Below are positions 12,174 to 14,372 of a stretch of 14,372 nt of DNA, piece after piece. Source of the DNA: UBA6987 sp045617825 (GTDB taxonomy: Bacteria; Bacillota; Clostridia; Lachnospirales; Lachnospiraceae); contig JAZLJI010000104.1 in assembly GCA_045617825.1 (NCBI GenBank), positions 1 to 14,372 on the forward strand, in the 5' to 3' direction. Every line of letters begins with the position of its first letter. Positions within the stretch are counted from its first letter, which is position 1. The notes below the pieces were generated by a model. That model searched no databases. It saw nothing but the letters and a program-made list of their open reading frames with translations, and had not been told where the DNA came from. Both the position numbers and the translations under genes were made by a program.

Positions 12174-13628
12174 ATGAACAAAATCGAAGCCATCGTGTTC
12201 CTGATCTACCTGGTCTTCATGCTGGGGATCGGTGTGTACTTCTTCCTGCGCTCCAAGAACGCCGGAGAGAAGGATTATTTCCTGGGCGGCCGGAAAATGG
12301 GCCCCTGGGTCTCTGCCCTGTCCGCCGGAGCCTCCGATATGTCGGCCTGGGTGCTGCTGGGCCTGCCCGGAAGCATCTACGCCCTGGGTCTCGGCAAGGC
12401 CTGGATCGCCATCGGCCTGGCTGTCGGATATGCCGTTTGCTGGCTGACCGAGGCGCCCAGACTGCGCCGCTTTACCATCGCGGCCAATGACTCCATCACT
12501 CTGCCGCAGTACCTGACCAACCGCTTCCTCAGCAAGAGCATGGCCCTGCGGATCGTCTGCGCGGTGATCTTCTTAGTGGCCTATACGGTCTACGCCGCCT
12601 CCAGCATGAAGGCCTGCGGGACCCTGTTCCATAACGTCTTCAACGTGGATGCCACCAAGGCGATGTATTTCTCGGCGGTCATCATTCTGGGCTACACCTT
12701 CCTGGGCGGCTTCTCCGCCGTCTGCTGGACGGACTTCTTCCAGGGCATGCTGATGCTGGGCGCCCTGCTGATCGCTCCGATCTTCGCCCTGGTTGCCATC
12801 GGCAACGGCGAGGGCACCGTCACCGCCGCCGAGCTGCCGGAGGGCTTCTTCAACCTCTTCCCCGACTGGAAGACCGTAGTCTCCGGTCTGGGCTGGGGCC
12901 TGGGCTACTTCGGGATGCCGCACATCATCGTCCGCTACATGGCTGTCCGTTCCGATAAGGACATCCGCAAGAGCGCCAGGATCGGCATCACCTGGAACGT
13001 GCTCATCGTGATCTTCTCCGTGGCTGCCGGTGTGGTGGGCCATCTGCTGGTGGGTGAGATCGCTGATGAATCCACCGTCTTCATCAAAATGGTGGAAGCA
13101 ATCTTCCCGGCCCTCATCGTGGGCATCCTGCTTTCCGCGATCCTGGCCGCCTCCATGTCCACCGCGGACTCTCAGCTGCTGGCCTCTGCCTCCGCCTTCG
13201 CCAGCGACGTGTACAAGCCTATCATCCGCAAGGATAAGGCCTCCGATAAGGAAATGCTCTGGGCCGGCCGTCTGGTGGTCGTAGCCATCACCGTGGTCGC
13301 CGTGATCATTGCCTCCAACCCCAACAGCGGGACGATCATGAGCCTGGTGGAAAATGCCTGGGGCCTCTTCGGCGCGGCCTTCAGCCCCGTGATCCTGCTC
13401 AGCCTGTACTGGAAGAAGCTGAATTTCAAGGGCGCCCTGGCCGGTATCATCACCGGCGCCCTGGTGGACGTTATCTGGCTGTGGAAGCTTTCCTCGACCG
13501 GGATCTATGAGATCATCCCCGGCTTCCTTGCGGGCCTCCTGGTCAGCATCCTGGTGACCAAGCTCACTGGCGGCGCGGACGAAGCCGTGCAGGCCCTGTA
13601 TGACAAGGCTGACCGCAGCGAGGACTGA
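12174..13628 (+). CDS. putP: Sodium/proline symporter, SSS family
   Basis: A 484-residue inner-membrane carrier with about 13 hydrophobic spans, normal PutP length. Signature pieces are DYFLGGRKMGPWVSALSAG (34-52), ASDMSAW with D55 and S57, and SMSTADSQLLASASAFASD with S329 and T330, which align with the Na+ ligands S340/T341 of E. coli PutP. WGLGYFGMPHIIVR gives W241, Y245 and P249, matching residues implicated in proline binding. One neighbour differs: M248 stands where I recall the E. coli protein having Q. It should take up proline with Na+ for nutrition or osmoprotection. The ATG follows AGAGG by 11 nt, somewhat long. Codons are strongly biased to C or G endings, suggesting high expression. 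No putA or other proline catabolism gene lies nearby. Family is certain, proline specificity likely. Confidence 0.92.
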   Translation: MNKIEAIVFLIYLVFMLGIGVYFFLRSKNAGEKDYFLGGRKMGPWVSALSAGASDMSAWVLLGLPGSIYALGLGKAWIAIGLAVGYAVCWLTEAPRLRRFTIAANDSITLPQYLTNRFLSKSMALRIVCAVIFLVAYTVYAASSMKACGTLFHNVFNVDATKAMYFSAVIILGYTFLGGFSAVCWTDFFQGMLMLGALLIAPIFALVAIGNGEGTVTAAELPEGFFNLFPDWKTVVSGLGWGLGYFGMPHIIVRYMAVRSDKDIRKSARIGITWNVLIVIFSVAAGVVGHLLVGEIADESTVFIKMVEAIFPALIVGILLSAILAASMSTADSQLLASASAFASDVYKPIIRKDKASDKEMLWAGRLVVVAITVVAVIIASNPNSGTIMSLVENAWGLFGAAFSPVILLSLYWKKLNFKGALAGIITGALVDVIWLWKLSSTGIYEIIPGFLAGLLVSILVTKLTGGADEAVQALYDKADRSED

Positions 13629-13660
13629 GCCGAAGACTTTAGACAGGTTCAAGTGAAATG

Positions 13661-13703
13661 AAAAAGGCGAAGGACTGATCACTCAGTTCCTTCGCCTTTT
13701 TTT
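13661..13703. terminator. Bidirectional terminator between symporter and TetR gene
   Basis: A-run 13661-13665, stem GGCGAAGGA (13666-13674) with TCCTTCGCC (13688-13696), a loop containing a further CTGA/TCAG pairing, then seven T residues (13697-13703). It works on the plus strand for the symporter and, with five T residues, on the minus strand for the TetR gene. One stem arm and part of the loop lie inside the last codons of the TetR gene. Confidence 0.88.
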
Positions 13704-14251
13704 CTGGTATCCGGATCATATTCATCTATCAGCACCTTCGGACATAAATGGTATAGGACTTCCGCATACGGTTCTCCCGAAAAATCCACATCCCGAAAAA
13801 GCCATTCTTTGATCAGGCCGATCACTCCGTAACTGAAGCCCAGAAGCAGATCCTTTACAAAAACCAAGCGCTCTTCTGAGAGTGAATCATCCGGGATCAG
13901 TGATCTGACATGAGAAAGCATCGTTTCGTAAATGGAATTCTGCCCGCCGAAGCTCCAAAGCTTTGTCAGAATCGTTCTGTTTTGGTAGTGCGCCCGAAGG
14001 ACCTGCTGCAGCGCGGAGAGGAGGGAACAGTCTCCTGCTGCCAGATGGGAAAAGCCATCGAAGCAGTGAAGATGATCTATGATCAGATAGTCCTGCAGCG
14101 CATACAGATCGTGGAAGTTTCGGTAGAAGGTGGATTTGGACACGCCTGTCTGATCGCAGATCCGCTTCACGCTAATTTCACTATAATCCATTTCTGAGAG
14201 TAAATGAATAAAAGTCTTGGCCAGTTCTTCGCGGCAGTCAAGATGATACAT
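13679..14251 (-). CDS. TetR/AcrR-family transcriptional regulator
   Basis: A 190-residue regulator. The N-terminal DNA-binding domain is clear: FIHLLSEMDYSEISVKRICD followed by QTGVSKSTFYRNFHDLYAL, with the helix-turn-helix at about residues 27-46. The rest (about 60-185) is an all-helical ligand-binding and dimerisation domain without a recognisable subfamily motif. The ATG at 14251 follows CAGGAGG by 6 nt; 17 further upstream codons lack such a site and run into the regulatory region. Its stop lies in the loop of the shared terminator. Base composition is visibly less GC-rich than the symporter and upstream genes. It lies divergent from whatever begins past 14332, the usual place for its target. 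Ligand and target are unknown. Confidence 0.9.
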   Translation of the reverse strand: MYHLDCREELAKTFIHLLSEMDYSEISVKRICDQTGVSKSTFYRNFHDLYALQDYLIIDHLHCFDGFSHLAAGDCSLLSALQQVLRAHYQNRTILTKLWSFGGQNSIYETMLSHVRSLIPDDSLSEERLVFVKDLLLGFSYGVIGLIKEWLFRDVDFSGEPYAEVLYHLCPKVLIDEYDPDTRKKGEGTE

Positions 14252-14284
14252 GGATAACCTCCTGAAGGATATCATGGCATATTC

Positions 14285-14313
14285 TTGCGGAACAGGTTCC
14301 AAAAGGATATACG
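14285..14313 (+). promoter_or_regulatory. Candidate outward promoter divergent from tetR
   Basis: TTGCGG (14285-14290), a 17-nt spacer and TATACG (14308-14313) match the consensus at four of six bases each. The expected start near 14320 lies just before a GGGGGG run and possible start codons at 14332 and 14341. It would drive a gene mostly outside the window. Confidence 0.4.
14289..14300. promoter_or_regulatory. Candidate TetR operator
   Basis: GGAAC AG GTTCC is a palindrome with 5-bp arms that overlaps the end of the -35 box and the spacer of the outward promoter. It lies 38 bp upstream of the tetR start. TetR-family repressors often bind such sites between divergent genes. The wider TTGCG (14285) and CGCAA (14312) pair adds symmetry around it. 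Unproven. Confidence 0.4.
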
Positions 14314-14331
14314 CAAGCTCTTTTTGGGGGG

Positions 14332-14372
14332 ATGATAACGGTGACCCGATGGAAAAAATGCGTGAATAGTAA
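14332..14372 (+). CDS. Possible first codons of a divergent gene, cut by the window edge
   Basis: An open frame from ATG 14332 (or GTG 14341, which is 9 nt after GGGGGG) reads MITVTRWKKCVNS and continues past the end. Support comes only from the promoter and palindrome just upstream and from the divergent tetR. Thirteen codons are too few to name a family. If real, it is the likely target of the TetR protein, perhaps a transporter, which is a guess from context. Confidence 0.2.
   Translation, partial: MITVTRWKKCVNS

Noticed and set aside
12573..13682. 369-codon minus-strand open frame opposite the symporter
   Set aside because: Histidine, glycine and aspartate-rich shadow caused by strong third-position GC in putP; no domain.
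1..14372. CRISPR array, tRNA, rRNA, insertion sequence or prophage attachment site
   Set aside because: No regularly spaced repeats, no tRNA-like cloverleaf, no transposase or integrase, and no flanking direct repeats were seen.

Overview
The window looks like chromosomal DNA of a GC-rich anaerobic Firmicute, most likely a Clostridia gut commensal in the Lachnospiraceae or Oscillospiraceae. Evidence: strong AGGAGG-type ribosome binding sites, sigma-A-like promoters, rho-independent terminators, a two-component system next to a MacB/FtsX-type ABC exporter, an aldo/keto reductase with a C-terminal ferredoxin domain, and a PutP-type Na+ symporter. The genus cannot be fixed from the sequence alone. 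Ten complete protein genes and possibly the first codons of an eleventh are visible. There are no rRNA, tRNA, CRISPR or insertion sequences.

Layout. (1) 129-1412, minus: guanine deaminase, with its own good promoter. (2) 1770-8081, plus: a tight five-gene unit of OmpR-type response regulator, single-span sensor kinase, ABC ATPase, large FtsX-type permease, and a signal-peptide protein with a C-terminal membrane anchor. Genes overlap or nearly abut except for a 67-bp gap before the ATPase. (3) 8217-8492, minus: a DinJ/RelB-type antitoxin with no toxin beside it, flanked by its own promoter and terminator. (4) 8654-9889, minus: a DUF2130/COG4487 coiled-coil protein with a nuclease-like D...ExK signature. 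(5) 9998-12009, minus: an aldo/keto reductase with two 4Fe-4S motifs, translationally coupled to an EamA/DMT transporter. (6) 12174-13628, plus: PutP-like Na+/proline symporter, divergent from the reductase. (7) 13679-14251, minus: a TetR-family regulator that shares a bidirectional terminator with the symporter. A palindrome lies in the spacer of a plausible promoter pointing out of the window.

How the genes work together. The clearest system is the 1770-8081 unit. A kinase with almost no extracytoplasmic sensor presumably relies on its partners to detect a signal. The response regulator probably controls the ABC transporter. The anchored, probably beta-sandwich protein is likely the transporter's extracytoplasmic partner. 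This resembles cell-envelope stress or peptide-export modules of Firmicutes, but the substrate cannot be read from sequence. The remaining genes look like ordinary metabolism and transport (purine deamination, redox, metabolite export, proline uptake). The antitoxin and the TetR gene appear richer in AT than their neighbours, which may indicate separate ancestry. I found no clear new defence system. The best leads are the sensor-poor five-gene exporter unit, the DUF2130 nuclease-like motif and the solitary antitoxin.
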